A DNA stretch of 64,000 nt from Aphanocapsa lilacina HA4352-LM1. Lineage in GTDB: Bacteria > Cyanobacteriota > Cyanobacteriia > Gloeobacterales > Gloeobacteraceae. Below are positions 1 through 8,714 of this stretch, piece by piece. Both the position numbers and the translations under genes were made by a program. The notes beneath the pieces were generated by a model, which saw nothing but the letters and a program-made list of their open reading frames with translations, had not been told where the DNA came from and ran no database searches. Location of the stretch: the NCBI GenBank assembly GCA_019359725.1, contig JAHHGR010000005.1:32067-96066 (forward strand), read 5' to 3'. The stretch's first letter is position 1; each line of letters begins with the position of its first letter.

Positions 1-421
1 CGCCTTTTTCGGTGCCGTAGCCGGTGCCACGCGAACCGGCGAGCATGTTCTCCGAAACGGAGGTGTCGGATTGGACCGGGGCCTTGGTGCTCAGGATCGG
101 GCGCGAGGCTTTGGCTTTTTGCGGCGCGCTTTGCTTTGCCACGGACTTGGATTTGGGCTTCGTTTTTACCGGCTCGGGCGGCTTGGGCTTCGGCTTGGGG
201 GGATCGGGCTGCTTAATTTCGGGAGGCTTGGGAGGTGCGGTCTGCACCATCACCATTTTCTGGACAGGCGGCGGCTCGGGAGCCTTAGGCTCCGGCAGGC
301 TCAGGAGCATCACTCCCCCGTGCAGCACCGCCGATCCGACGACACTCAGCGCCATAATCCAGCCGCTTGTGGTTCCTAAGGTGGTCTCAAACGGCGTCAA
401 CGGTTCTGTATTGGAATTCAT
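1..421 (-). CDS. TonB-like energy transducer, N-terminal part (3' end outside window)
   Basis: The ORF track lists only plus-strand shadows here. Reading the minus strand from the ATG at 421 gives MNSNTEPLTPFETTLG, a single hydrophobic segment at about residues 22-40 (WIMALSVVGSAVLHGGVMLL) and then a long Pro/Lys/Glu-rich stretch (PEPPPVQ, PKPKPKPPEP). This is the TonB plan: cytoplasmic N-terminus, one inner-membrane anchor and a periplasm-spanning proline-rich rod. The C-terminal TonB fold that touches outer-membrane receptors would lie beyond position 1 and is not seen. Known role of the family: coupling the ExbB/ExbD proton-driven motor to TonB-dependent receptors. A receptor remnant lies 5 kb away (5257-5741). 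Confidence 0.75.
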   Translation of the reverse strand, partial: MNSNTEPLTPFETTLGTTSGWIMALSVVGSAVLHGGVMLLSLPEPKAPEPPPVQKMVMVQTAPPKPPEIKQPDPPKPKPKPPEPVKTKPKSKSVAKQSAPQKAKASRPILSTKAPVQSDTSVSENMLAGSRGTGYGTEKG

Positions 422-584
422 AGTCAGTTTACTGCTAAACAGCCGGACTTTCCTGGGACAAAGCCGGGCGCACCTTGTTCCATCAGCCTCTCCTGCAGAG
501 TGATCTTCAGATATCTACCCTGGGGCAGATATCCTCTGGATTGACAGAAATTTGCTATAAATTTACTAATTAATATTGGGGAGT

Positions 585-618
585 GCGGCCGGGAGCTGAG
601 TACGGGTGTCCCGGCCGC
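585..618. terminator. Hairpin downstream of htpG
   Basis: A perfect 10-bp stem (gcggccggga / tcccggccgc) with a 14-nt loop lies just after the htpG stop on the minus strand. No uridine run follows at once; an AT-rich stretch begins about 10 nt on. It may end or stabilise the htpG transcript, but it is not a textbook intrinsic terminator. Confidence 0.45.
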
Positions 619-630
619 AGAGGCGGTGCC

Positions 631-2475
631 TTAGTCCACCGCCCGGTTCGACAGACGGGTCAGCACGTCGTTGGATCGCTGGATGAACTGGCCCATCGAC
701 TCCGCGTCGAAGCTCTTCTGCGACAGCAGCGCCAGATCGTAGACGTGCTGGCAAACGAGCGTCACCAGCGCGTCGTCGCGGCCGGTGTCCGCAAGGCGCT
801 GGACGTTCTGGATGAGGGGATTGCTGGTGTTGAGCACCAGGGTGTGATCCTCTAGAAACTCCATCGGTTTTTGCTGTACCAGGGCAGTCATCTCCTTGAT
901 CCGCCGAAGTGACTCCGGGAGCAACAGCACCGCTGGGGTGGCCTCACTTTTGAGTGCCTCGGCGCGCACTTTGAGCTTGGCCTGGCTGAGCTGCCGCTGA
1001 AACAACTCCACCAGTTGCTCGCTGCGGGTCTTGTTGGTGGCCGGGTCCACCAGTTCGGCGGCTTTGTCTTTGCTCAGGACGTTTTCGTCCAGGTCCGAGT
1101 CGACCCGGGCGAAGCGCGCCTCGCTGTTGTGCCGCTCCAAGAACGAGACGAAATGCGTATCGATGTAGGCATCGAGCAACAGCACCTCGATGTCCTGGCT
1201 TTTGAGCAACTCGATATAAGGAGTCTGGGCGCCGGTGTCGCTGGCGTAGTAAACCTTGCCCCCGGTCCTTTCTTTGTTGCGCTCCAGGTAGTCTTTGAGG
1301 GTGGTGTAGCTCTCGCCCAGGGCTAGCGGGAAGATCAAGATGTCCTTGACCTGCTCGTAGAATTTGTCGGAGTTCATCACACCGTACTTAATGAACATGT
1401 TGATGTCTTTCCAGCACTGCACGTAGCGCTCGTAGTCATCGCGGTGCAGTTCTTTGAGGCGATCGCCGACTTTTTTGGTGATGTAATCGGCGATGCGGCG
1501 TACGGTGCGGTCGTTCTGCAGGAACGAGCGCGAGACGTTGAGCGGAATATCGGGACTGTCGACCGCCCCCTGCAGTGGTGTTAGAAACTGGGGAATAATT
1601 TCCTCGACGTTGTTGCTCACGAACACCTGGTTGCAGAAAAGGCGAATCTGCCCCTTGGTCCAATCGATGTCGGAGCGCAGGCGCGGGAAATAGAGAATGC
1701 CCTGCAGGTTGAAAGGATAGTCGGTATTCAGGTGGATCCAGAAGAGCGGCTCATCGTTGAGAGGATACAGGTAGCTGTAGAACTCCTTGTAATCCTCGTC
1801 TTTGAGGCTGCCTGGCGATTGGGTCCAAAGCGGCTTCTGGCGGTTGGCCACCTCGCCGTTAAATTTGATGGGCACCGGCAGGAAGTCGCAGTAATTGCGG
1901 ATGAGTTGCCGGATATTCACTTCATCGAGAAACTCTTCATTTTCTGCGTCGATAAAGAGGCGGACAGTCGTGCCCCGCTCGGTGCGTTCCGAGGAGGTGA
2001 GTTCAAAGGCGGTAGTGCCGTCGCAACTCCACAGCACCGCCTCAGCACCGCCTTTATAGGAGAGCGTGTCGATCTCGACTTTGCCTGCCACCATGAACGC
2101 CGAGTAGAAGCCCAGCCCGAAGTGGCCAATGATCTGCTGCTTGACGTCATCGCCCTGATACTTTTGCAGGAATTCTTCGGCGCTCGAAAACGCCACCTGG
2201 TTGATGTACTTTTTGACTTCCTCAGCGGTCATGCCGAGGCCGTTGTCGTTCACACTCAGGATTTTAGCCTCTTTGTCAAGGGTGACGCGGATCTCGAATT
2301 CTTCGCCGCTGCTTTGAAATTCCCCGGAGTAGCCAAGCATCTTGAGCTTGCTGATCGCGTCGGCGGCGTTGGAGATCAGCTCCCGCAGGAAAATGTCCTT
2401 GTCGGAGTACAGCCAGCGCTTGATGATCGGGAAGATATTCTCGGTGTGGACGGTGATACTGCCTCTCTCTTGCAT
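631..2475 (-). CDS. htpG: Molecular chaperone HtpG (bacterial Hsp90)
   Basis: 614 aa. ATP-dependent homodimeric cytosolic chaperone of the GHKL superfamily that remodels client proteins with DnaK and helps in heat and oxidative stress. Visible: the Asn/Asp helix near residues 30-40 (RELISNAADAISK), the NDNGLGMT motif that binds adenine and Mg, and the GHFGLGFYSAF lid/glycine motif near 115. The middle domain follows and the C-terminal dimerisation region is shortish. The start MQERGSITVHTE agrees with the family; the conserved N-terminal strand begins directly. No CIRCE-type inverted repeat was noticed upstream. A hairpin lies just past the stop. Confidence 0.97.
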   Translation of the reverse strand: MQERGSITVHTENIFPIIKRWLYSDKDIFLRELISNAADAISKLKMLGYSGEFQSSGEEFEIRVTLDKEAKILSVNDNGLGMTAEEVKKYINQVAFSSAEEFLQKYQGDDVKQQIIGHFGLGFYSAFMVAGKVEIDTLSYKGGAEAVLWSCDGTTAFELTSSERTERGTTVRLFIDAENEEFLDEVNIRQLIRNYCDFLPVPIKFNGEVANRQKPLWTQSPGSLKDEDYKEFYSYLYPLNDEPLFWIHLNTDYPFNLQGILYFPRLRSDIDWTKGQIRLFCNQVFVSNNVEEIIPQFLTPLQGAVDSPDIPLNVSRSFLQNDRTVRRIADYITKKVGDRLKELHRDDYERYVQCWKDINMFIKYGVMNSDKFYEQVKDILIFPLALGESYTTLKDYLERNKERTGGKVYYASDTGAQTPYIELLKSQDIEVLLLDAYIDTHFVSFLERHNSEARFARVDSDLDENVLSKDKAAELVDPATNKTRSEQLVELFQRQLSQAKLKVRAEALKSEATPAVLLLPESLRRIKEMTALVQQKPMEFLEDHTLVLNTSNPLIQNVQRLADTGRDDALVTLVCQHVYDLALLSQKSFDAESMGQFIQRSNDVLTRLSNRAVD

Positions 2476-3023
2476 CGATGTAACCAGAACGCTCAGCTAT
2501 CACAATAGCAAGACCGCTTCTACAGCTGTAACCGGTCCTCGCCTCGCTGGTTTGTGGGTGGTACCTCCCCAATGACCTTCGCGCCTATCCCGGTTTCAGA
2601 CGGCAAACCACAACCTGCACTCCATTCAAAATAAAAGAGACAAATTGGAATAAACACTCTAAATCCCTAGACTTAGTATAGTATATCTTATTTGGAAATT
2701 TTTTTGTGCGCACATTGCAACCATTTCTGGTCTATTAAATTCCACCTGTGAACTCTTGCAAAATTGCTGACCGGGGATCGCAAAAAGAAAATCACACCGC
2801 CCTAAGACGGCTCAAGTCTGAGAAAGCCTGTGAGAAGGTGATCCCAGCTGCATTGAGAGGTCGCTGCGTCGGTCGTTGGTAAATTCCCCTCAGGAAAATC
2901 CCCGAGATTGTCGCGTGGAACACAATGACGAAGGAATGTTACAAGTCGTGGCGACATGCCTGGGCGCCAGCTACAAATGTCTTGCAACCACCTCCCCGGG
3001 ATCGCCGGGCAAGGAGACCATTG
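2476..3023. other. Long intergenic region between htpG and the acidic protein
   Basis: About 550 bp with no convincing gene on either strand. The htpG side is ordinary. The centre (about 2620-2720) is strikingly AT-rich for this genome (tatagtatatcttatttgg and a run of T), which would suit divergent promoters for htpG and the gene at 3024. No riboswitch or tRNA fold was recognised. Confidence 0.5.
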
Positions 3024-3599
3024 ATGGATGAGAATATGAATACTGCGCCTCCGTCGACGGAGGCGTCGCTCGAAGCTGAGGAAAAATCGGTCGTCGTTAT
3101 CGAGGGTGTCGAGGCCACTTCAGAAGCGCAGCCGGTTGTCGAGCAAGTGCTCGATGATCAAGAAGCGACCGCCGAGGAGCCGCATCTAGAGGCAACGACA
3201 GCAGCCGAGCCGGTGGAAGAGGAAGCCATCGTTGCTGAGGAGTTTGCGGAGGAGCCGACTTCGGAGGCACCGACCACCGACATCGAGGAGACGGCCGCCG
3301 AAGCGGAGAGCGTTTTTGAGCCCGCCGCTGCTGAAGAAATGGTTGAGGTGGAAGTCGCCGAAGAGAAGACTGCCGTGGTTGAAGAGCCCGTTGCAGAGGC
3401 TTCCGAGGTTGCTGCTGCAGAGGCCGTTTCTGAGAACCCGCTGGAAGGGACTACCGAAGAGGAAGCTGTCGTCGAGCCGACTGAGACCGCCCAGGATACT
3501 GCTGAAGAGCATGTGCCCGGCGAGCAGGCGGTCGAGGAAACGGCCTCCGTCGTGGATGCCGATGCCGACGAAACACGCACGGAGCAGGCCACAGCGTAG
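3024..3599 (+). CDS. Acidic Glu/Ala/Val-rich low-complexity protein
   Basis: 191 aa from ATG 3024, preceded by aaggag; the longer 224-aa ORF has a basic N-terminal extension (MTKECYKSW) unlike the rest and is probably not translated. The whole chain is made of E, A, V and T with short degenerate units such as EEPxxEA and AEEVVEVE, very few aromatics, and no signal peptide or membrane segment. It is predicted to be strongly acidic and disordered. No family was recognised. Antisense frames are Ser/Ala-rich mirror shadows. Expressed status rests on the RBS and the long upstream region. Confidence 0.6.
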   Translation: MDENMNTAPPSTEASLEAEEKSVVVIEGVEATSEAQPVVEQVLDDQEATAEEPHLEATTAAEPVEEEAIVAEEFAEEPTSEAPTTDIEETAAEAESVFEPAAAEEMVEVEVAEEKTAVVEEPVAEASEVAAAEAVSENPLEGTTEEEAVVEPTETAQDTAEEHVPGEQAVEETASVVDADADETRTEQATA

Positions 3600-3768
3600 C
3601 GAAGTCAGTTGAGAGTCAGGTACCGGTGGTGGTGTCGATGCACCGAACGATATTTTGGATCCTTGTCTTTACTGCAGCCCATGGTGATGTGCGCCAGACG
3701 TTTTTTTGTTGAGCCGGCACCTTCATTCCTTGCTTTGCGATCGTGAATCGACAACTGCAATGCTCCTT

Positions 3769-3796
3769 ACCCGCCGCTCTGCCGGCGGGTTTTTTG
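3769..3796 (+). terminator. Rho-independent terminator after the acidic protein
   Basis: Stem acccgccg / cggcgggt (8 bp), 6-nt loop, followed directly by six T. It lies 170 bp beyond the stop of the acidic protein and 70 bp before the DUF3667 gene, so it separates the two transcription units. Confidence 0.8.
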
Positions 3797-3866
3797 CAAG
3801 AGATCAAGGCAGCTTGCGGAGGGAGGGTGAGCAGGTACATTCCGAGAGGAAAGATTCGTTGCTAGC

Positions 3867-4994
3867 ATGTGCGGTGAACGGGATGTCCGTTTTTTCAATC
3901 ACCAGACGGTACGGACGATGGCCGAAGCCGATGCGAGAGCACCCAAGCCGCTGCCTGCCGACTCTCCCGTGCCAGCCAAACCCACGCGCGCCCAAAAGCG
4001 CGAACAGGCTCGCGCCGCCCGCCGTTCGCCCGTCTGCCTCAACTGTGGCGAACTGACCCCCGGCAACTACTGCATCCACTGCGGGCAACCCAACGAGACG
4101 TACCGAGTTTCGACCCGGAAGTTGGTCGCTGATTTTATCAACGACTATTTCACCGTCGATCTCAAATTTCCCAAAAGCGTTCTGCCGCTCTTGTTCAAAC
4201 CCGGTTTTTTAACCAACGAATACATCGCAGGCCGTAGAGCACGCTACATCGCTCCCCTGCGCATGTATTTGTTTGTGAGCGTTCTTTATTTTGTGATTTT
4301 AGGGTTTTTCAGCAACACCCTTTTCGACAACTCAAATGATGTCACAGTGCAGACGGACACAGGGGCCGACACCCCTGCAAAGGTTCTGGATAATTCCAAA
4401 GCCACTCGGAAAATCGACAACGCGCTCAAACCGCCAAATCCAAAGCTTGCCCCCCCCGGTGCCGATCAAAAAGGCGTCAATGTTCGCATTGGCAACGACG
4501 GCAGCCTGCCGCTAGACATCAAGCCCGAGGATGTCGAGGTTGATACTGGAAACCCGGACCTCGATCGCTATCTAGTCAAACAAATTCGTGCCAAAGTTGA
4601 AGACTACCGAGCTCCCGGTGGACGGGACAGGCTTATTCGCGACATCGAAGACAATCTCCCGATCGCGGTATTTACCCTGTTGCCTGTGTTCGCTCTACTT
4701 CTAAAAGTCTTCTACTGGCGCAGCGGACGCTACTACGCCGAGCATTTGATCTTCTCACTCCACTTTCATGCCTTCATTTTCCTGGCCTTAAGTCTAGCCA
4801 CGCTGGTAAACAGTAACCTGTTGTTGCCCTGGACACCATTCGCCCATCTTCTGTACCTGTTCATTGCGATGATGACGGTATACCGGCAGGGATGGCTGAA
4901 GACGCTGATCAAATGTTCACTGCTGGTGGCCGGTTACAGCATTGCCATCATTTTTTCGATCGTGCTGGCGGCGTTACTCACTTTTGTATTTTAA
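3867..4994 (+). CDS. DUF3667 family zinc-ribbon membrane protein
   Basis: 375 aa. The N-terminus carries a short zinc-ribbon, CLNCGELTPGNYCIHCGQ (two CxxC pairs, around residues 50-67), followed by the conserved block RKLVADFINDYFTVDLKFPKSVLPLLFKPGFLTNEYIAGRRARYIAPLRMYLFVSVLYF typical of DUF3667. Four or more hydrophobic segments follow (one at about 135-150, then a cluster from 270 to the end), split by a roughly 110-residue hydrophilic loop rich in Asp and Asn. Function is unknown. An alternative start at 3918 (MAEADARAP) would drop 17 residues. It stands alone between a terminator and an IS remnant. Confidence 0.8.
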   Translation: MCGERDVRFFNHQTVRTMAEADARAPKPLPADSPVPAKPTRAQKREQARAARRSPVCLNCGELTPGNYCIHCGQPNETYRVSTRKLVADFINDYFTVDLKFPKSVLPLLFKPGFLTNEYIAGRRARYIAPLRMYLFVSVLYFVILGFFSNTLFDNSNDVTVQTDTGADTPAKVLDNSKATRKIDNALKPPNPKLAPPGADQKGVNVRIGNDGSLPLDIKPEDVEVDTGNPDLDRYLVKQIRAKVEDYRAPGGRDRLIRDIEDNLPIAVFTLLPVFALLLKVFYWRSGRYYAEHLIFSLHFHAFIFLALSLATLVNSNLLLPWTPFAHLLYLFIAMMTVYRQGWLKTLIKCSLLVAGYSIAIIFSIVLAALLTFVF

Positions 4995-5010
4995 TTAACG
5001 TGAGTTCGGG

Positions 5011-5255
5011 TTAAGCCAGGAGCAGCTCAGCATCCGCTGCCACCGAAGGCTTTTTCAGTTGGTGGCAGTAGGCGATCCGCCCACTCACCCAGTTCACCAC
5101 AAAGGGCGTTGGGCTGCGATGTGACGGGTGTGCTCTATCTGCGCAATGTTCTTTAGCTGGTCATTGACTGCCTCCAGCAGGCCCCGCTTGCGCAACCACA
5201 GCTTATCGCTCAGCACCATCAACCGATTTTTCATCTTGCGGCGCAACTTGGTAAT
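5011..5255 (-). pseudogene. IS982-type transposase C-terminal remnant, frameshifted
   Basis: Minus-strand translation gives LSDKLWLRKRGLLEAVNDQLKNIAQIEHTRH and, after a change of frame, RSPTPFVVNWVSGRIAYCHQLKKPS, ending at a stop at 5011. This reads as the C-terminal end of an IS982-family DDE transposase (the VNDQLKNISQIEHTRHRSP region). A 2-bp insertion between EHTRH and RSP breaks the frame, and everything upstream is missing. The remnant joins directly onto the receptor fragment at about 5257, so this insertion, or a deletion next to it, removed the 5' part of the receptor gene. Confidence 0.75.
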
Positions 5256-5256
5256 A

Positions 5257-5741
5257 CGGTGGGGGGCCTGGCGGAGCGGCGCCAGGAGAACGCCGCCAGC
5301 CAGATTATCGGCGGCATCGAATTCGGCGGCCAGTGGCGGGTGATCCCCGAACTTGCCCTCTTGGGCACCGCCACCTGGACTCAGGGGGATACTACGCTCG
5401 ACACCGGCGAAGTCGTACCTGCCGACCGCATTCCGCCATTTAACGGCATCGTTGGGATGCGCTACGAACCGCCGGCAGGCAAATTCTACGTCGAGCCGCT
5501 CTTGCGCTACGCAGGCGCCCAGAACCGTCTAGCTCCGAACAACCGCACCGACAACCGCATCAACCCGAACGGCACCCCCGGCTTTTTCGTCTTCGATGTG
5601 CGCGCGGGGATGTTGGTGAGCGAAAGCCTCTGGCTGCGGCTGGTCGCCCAGAACCTCACCAACAACAACTACCGCGAGCACGGCAGTTCCCTCGACGGGC
5701 TGGGGACGAACATTTTTTTCAACGTCGACTACCGCTATTGA
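5257..5741 (+). pseudogene. TonB-dependent receptor, C-terminal remnant
   Basis: About 160 residues remain of an outer-membrane TonB-dependent receptor. The segment shows alternating beta-barrel strands (GIEFGGQWRVIPELALLGTATWTQGD), the loop FNGIVGMRYEP, the penultimate strand SLWLRLVAQNLTNNNYREHGSSLDGLGTNIFFNVDYRY and a C-terminal aromatic, all typical of the barrel end. The plug domain, TonB box and most of the barrel are gone; the 5' edge meets an IS982 remnant. Its stop overlaps the start region of the response regulator, so the three genes were probably one receptor-regulator-kinase unit, as in metal-responsive loci. Confidence 0.8.
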
Positions 5742-5749
5742 GCAATGCC

Positions 5750-6442
5750 ATGGTCCGGATCTTGATCGCCGAGGACGACGAGCGCATTGCGATCCCGCTT
5801 GCGGAAGATCTCACCCACCAGCACTACCTGGTGGACGTGGCGGCGGACGGCAAAGCCGCCTGGCACTACGCCAGCACCTACCACTACGATGTGCTTCTGC
5901 TCGATGTGATGCTGCCGGAGATCGATGGCTTCGCCCTATGCAGGCAACTGCGCGAGGCAGGTTACGAGCAACCCATCTTGATGCTCACCGCCCTCGATCG
6001 CACCACGGACCGGGTGGCCGGGCTCGACAGCGGTGCAGACGATTATCTGGTCAAACCCTTTAGCCTGGCGGAACTGGGGGCGAGGGTGCGGGCGCTGCTC
6101 CGACGCAGTGGTCCGACCCGGGGATTGGTGCTCAAAGCCGGACCCCTCAGCCTCGATCCGCTGATGCTGCAGGCCACCTACGGCGGCTTGCCTTTGCACC
6201 TGACCCCCAAGGAGTACCGGTTGCTCGAATGCCTGCTGCGCCACCCCGGCCAGATCTTCAGCCGTGAGATGCTCCTGGACCGGCTGTGGGAACCCGCCCA
6301 TGCCGGCGGGGACGACGCCGTCAAAGCCCTGGTGCTGAGACTGAGGCGCAAATTGCAAGAAGCCGGAGCCCCGCAGGATTTGCTCAAGACGGTGCACGGC
6401 TTCGGCTACTGCTTCAATCGCTCCGCGATGGAATTCGAATGA
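5750..6442 (+). CDS. OmpR-family response regulator (RppA/NrsR-like)
   Basis: 230 aa from ATG 5750 (MVRILIAEDDERIA); a TTG 12 bp earlier is also in frame. Receiver domain at residues 1-115 with the acidic pair EDD, phospho-acceptor Asp in VLLLDVMLPEIDGF (near 52), the Thr of MLTALD and the Lys of DYLVKPF. Winged-helix DNA-binding domain at residues 125-228 (LTPKEYRLLECLLRHPGQIFSREMLLDRLW, ending VHGFGYCF). The stop overlaps the kinase start by 4 bp (ATGA), so both are translationally coupled. The organisation resembles the cyanobacterial RppA/RppB and NrsR/NrsS pairs; the signal is not known here. Confidence 0.9.
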   Translation: MVRILIAEDDERIAIPLAEDLTHQHYLVDVAADGKAAWHYASTYHYDVLLLDVMLPEIDGFALCRQLREAGYEQPILMLTALDRTTDRVAGLDSGADDYLVKPFSLAELGARVRALLRRSGPTRGLVLKAGPLSLDPLMLQATYGGLPLHLTPKEYRLLECLLRHPGQIFSREMLLDRLWEPAHAGGDDAVKALVLRLRRKLQEAGAPQDLLKTVHGFGYCFNRSAMEFE

Positions 6443-7698
6443 TTGAGCCGTCGCTTTTTACCCGCACACGCTTGAAGCTGCTGGCCGGTTTTCTGGGGGT
6501 GCTTGCGGCAATCTTGCTGCTCTTCTGCGCGGGGGTGGGGGGCTTTTTCCGCCTGGCACTCGCGCAACGCTTCGATCAGCAACTGGCCGCCTTCGCCCAC
6601 GCCGCCCTCAGCACCATCGACATCGAGGAGGGCGAGTTCGACTTTCGCTCCGCCCCCCAGGTATCTTCCCAACCGCTGCCTACCGACACCGAGGTGCAGT
6701 GGTTCGACCCGGAAGGCCGCCTGCTGCGCGAGGTGGGCGCACTGCCGGGGATCGCTTCGCAGCTTGCCGAGCGGCCGACGACCGGCCGCTTCGAGAATTT
6801 GCCCGGCCCCTTGCGCGCCTGGGTGGAGCCGGTGCGCGCCCCCGGCGGCACCCTCGCGGGTTACCTGCGGGTAACCCGCTCTTTTGAAACGGTGGAAGGT
6901 CCCTTCGGGCAACTGCTCTGGGGTTTGGCGGCGGGTATCCCGGCGGTCTTGCTGGTGAGCGCGGCGGGCGGCTGGTGGCTCACGGGCCTGGTGATCCGAC
7001 CGGTGGAGGACACCCTGCGCAGACTGGAACAGTTCGCCGCCGACGCCAGCTACGAGTTGCGCAATCCCCTGATGGCGATCCAGAGCAACTGTGCGGTCGC
7101 CCTCAAGTATCCCGAGCAGATACGCCCCGGCGACCGGCAAAAGTTTTTACGCATCGAGGACGCTGCCCGCCAACTGCTCACCCTTGTGCAGGAGTTGCTG
7201 ATGCTGGCGCGTACCGGCGAGGGGATCGCAGCTCCCGAGCCGGTCGACTTGGCGCATCTGGCGCAGGAACTGGTGGCGGAGTACCGTCCGCGCGCCTGCG
7301 AATGCGATCTGCAATTGAACCTTGCGATCGAACCGTCGCCATCCTCCTGGCAAGTGTCGGGCAAGGCGGTCCAACTGCGCTGTCTGTGTGCCAATTTGAT
7401 CGAAAATGCGGTCAAATTCACTCCCGAAGGGGGCCGCATCGACGTCCGCCTGTGCCGCGCGTCCAGAGAAGTCCTGGTGCAAGTCAGCGACACCGGTGTC
7501 GGCATCGCCCCGCCCGACCTGCCCCACGTCTTCGACCGCTTCTGGCGGGCGGACCGCTCGCGCCACCGCCAGGGCGGCAGCGGCCTGGGTCTGGCCATCG
7601 CCCGGGGCATCGCCGAGGCCCACGGCGGCACCCTCGAAGCCCGGAGCATCCCCGAGCACGGCAGCACCTTCACCGTGCGCCTACCCGCTGTCCATTAG
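6439..7698 (+). CDS. Sensor histidine kinase (RppB/NrsS-like) with Tyr at the H-box position
   Basis: 419 aa from ATG 6439 (MIEPSLF); the ORF-track extension upstream lies inside the regulator gene. TM1 at about residues 13-36, periplasmic sensor domain to about 150, TM2 at about 157-180, a very short linker without a full HAMP domain, then the dimerisation helix and ATPase domain. N box LCANLIENAVKFTP, G1 DTGVGIAPPD, F box FDRFWR and G2 GGSGLGLAIARGI are intact. The H box reads ADASYELRNPL: residue 205 is Tyr (codon TAC at 7051) where the family has the phosphorylated His (ASHELR). ATP binding should remain; canonical autophosphorylation should not. Could be true loss of function, phosphatase-only activity, or a sequencing difference. 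Confidence 0.88.
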   Translation: MIEPSLFTRTRLKLLAGFLGVLAAILLLFCAGVGGFFRLALAQRFDQQLAAFAHAALSTIDIEEGEFDFRSAPQVSSQPLPTDTEVQWFDPEGRLLREVGALPGIASQLAERPTTGRFENLPGPLRAWVEPVRAPGGTLAGYLRVTRSFETVEGPFGQLLWGLAAGIPAVLLVSAAGGWWLTGLVIRPVEDTLRRLEQFAADASYELRNPLMAIQSNCAVALKYPEQIRPGDRQKFLRIEDAARQLLTLVQELLMLARTGEGIAAPEPVDLAHLAQELVAEYRPRACECDLQLNLAIEPSPSSWQVSGKAVQLRCLCANLIENAVKFTPEGGRIDVRLCRASREVLVQVSDTGVGIAPPDLPHVFDRFWRADRSRHRQGGSGLGLAIARGIAEAHGGTLEARSIPEHGSTFTVRLPAVH

Positions 7699-7709
7699 AG
7701 GCCCCGGCC

Positions 7710-8609
7710 TCACAGCCACCAGGCGAGCGGATAAACCAGATATTCCACGTAATAAAGCTTCCAGATGAACTGATAAAAATCGGTCACTTCGACATTGTCC
7801 TTGAGTTCCACCCGGCCACGGCGATAGAAGAAAACCGCCAGCACCGCAGCATGAAAAGCGAACAAAAAGGCTACCCCGGCAGGTGAGAGAAACAAGGCGC
7901 TCAGGGCGCTGACCAGCAGGTAAGTCGCCACCAGCAGCCAGCAGGACAAGCCAAAGACAAAGCGCTTGCCGAGGCGCAGTGAAAAGGTAGTAATCGCAAA
8001 GCGTCGGTCCCCTTCCATATCGGGAATGTCCTTAAAGATGGCGATTACAAAGGTAAACAAGGTCACAAACAGGCTCAGGCACAAAATTGCCGGATCGAAC
8101 CGGACGGGTTGGCCGGCTTCGTCCAGGAAATAGCCCCACAGCCCCAGATTGACGATCAGCCCGCGCACGGTGAAGATGCACAGCGAAGCGAACAGCGCAA
8201 AGCGCTTCAGTCGCAGGGGCGGCAGCGAGTAGGCGGTACCGATGAGGACGCTTGCCGCCACCGTGGCAAACAGGTACGGATTTTGCAGCAGGGCGATTCC
8301 GAGCGCTGTTACTCCGAGGACGCCCACCAGCACCGCCCCGGTGCGCGGCGAAATCTCGCCGCTCGCGATAGGCAGGTAGGGCTTGTTGATACGGTCAATC
8401 TCAACATCGGTAAGCTGGTTGAGGCCGACGATATAGACGTTGGCGCACAAACAGCTCACCTGGGCGACAAGCAGTGCTGCGAGCCCTTCAGGAGTAACAG
8501 CGCCCAGATGTGCCGAGGCGATCACGAAAATGCCGATCAGGCTCGCGGCGGTGCCGTAGATGGTGTGCGGGCGGGTGAATTTCCAGAAGGCTTGTAGCGT
8601 CGGCGGCAT
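7710..8609 (-). CDS. hpt: Homogentisate phytyltransferase (UbiA family)
   Basis: 299 aa integral membrane prenyltransferase. It condenses homogentisate with phytyl diphosphate to make 2-methyl-6-phytylbenzoquinol, the committed step of tocopherol synthesis in cyanobacteria and plants. Both Asp-rich diphosphate/Mg motifs are visible: NQLTDVEIDRINKPYLPIASGE (about residues 64-85) and KDIPDMEGDR (about 192-201), with eight or nine hydrophobic segments around them. N-terminus WKFTRPHTIYGTAASLIG is characteristic of the plant/cyanobacterial group. A homogentisate solanesyl or geranylgeranyl transferase would be the main alternative. Convergent with the kinase gene, 11 bp apart. Confidence 0.87.
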   Translation of the reverse strand: MPPTLQAFWKFTRPHTIYGTAASLIGIFVIASAHLGAVTPEGLAALLVAQVSCLCANVYIVGLNQLTDVEIDRINKPYLPIASGEISPRTGAVLVGVLGVTALGIALLQNPYLFATVAASVLIGTAYSLPPLRLKRFALFASLCIFTVRGLIVNLGLWGYFLDEAGQPVRFDPAILCLSLFVTLFTFVIAIFKDIPDMEGDRRFAITTFSLRLGKRFVFGLSCWLLVATYLLVSALSALFLSPAGVAFLFAFHAAVLAVFFYRRGRVELKDNVEVTDFYQFIWKLYYVEYLVYPLAWWL

Positions 8610-8670
8610 CCGATATCCAGCACCCGTACGGAGTGTACCCGCAACAAATTGTACCGCCCGGGTGCTTAAA

Positions 8671-8697
8671 GCCGATGGCGGGTATCCCGCCGTCGGC
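8671..8697. terminator. 12-bp hairpin between hypothetical gene and hpt
   Basis: gccgatggcggg / cccgccgtcggc with a 3-nt loop and one G-T pair. It sits 18 bp past the stop of the minus-strand gene at 8715 and upstream of hpt. No T-run follows on the minus strand, so termination is plausible but unproven. Confidence 0.45.
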
Positions 8698-8714
8698 CAC
8701 CGCAGGGTCGCTAT

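Noticed and set aside
24-503. Plus-strand 159-aa and 102-aa ORFs
   Set aside because: Gly/Leu-rich mirror of the proline-rich TonB-like gene on the minus strand.
541-572. TTGACA-N17-TACTAA plus-strand promoter
   Set aside because: No plus-strand gene follows within 2 kb; the area is the convergent/antisense flank of htpG.
1732-2508. 258-aa plus-strand ORF
   Set aside because: Antisense to htpG, no family signature.
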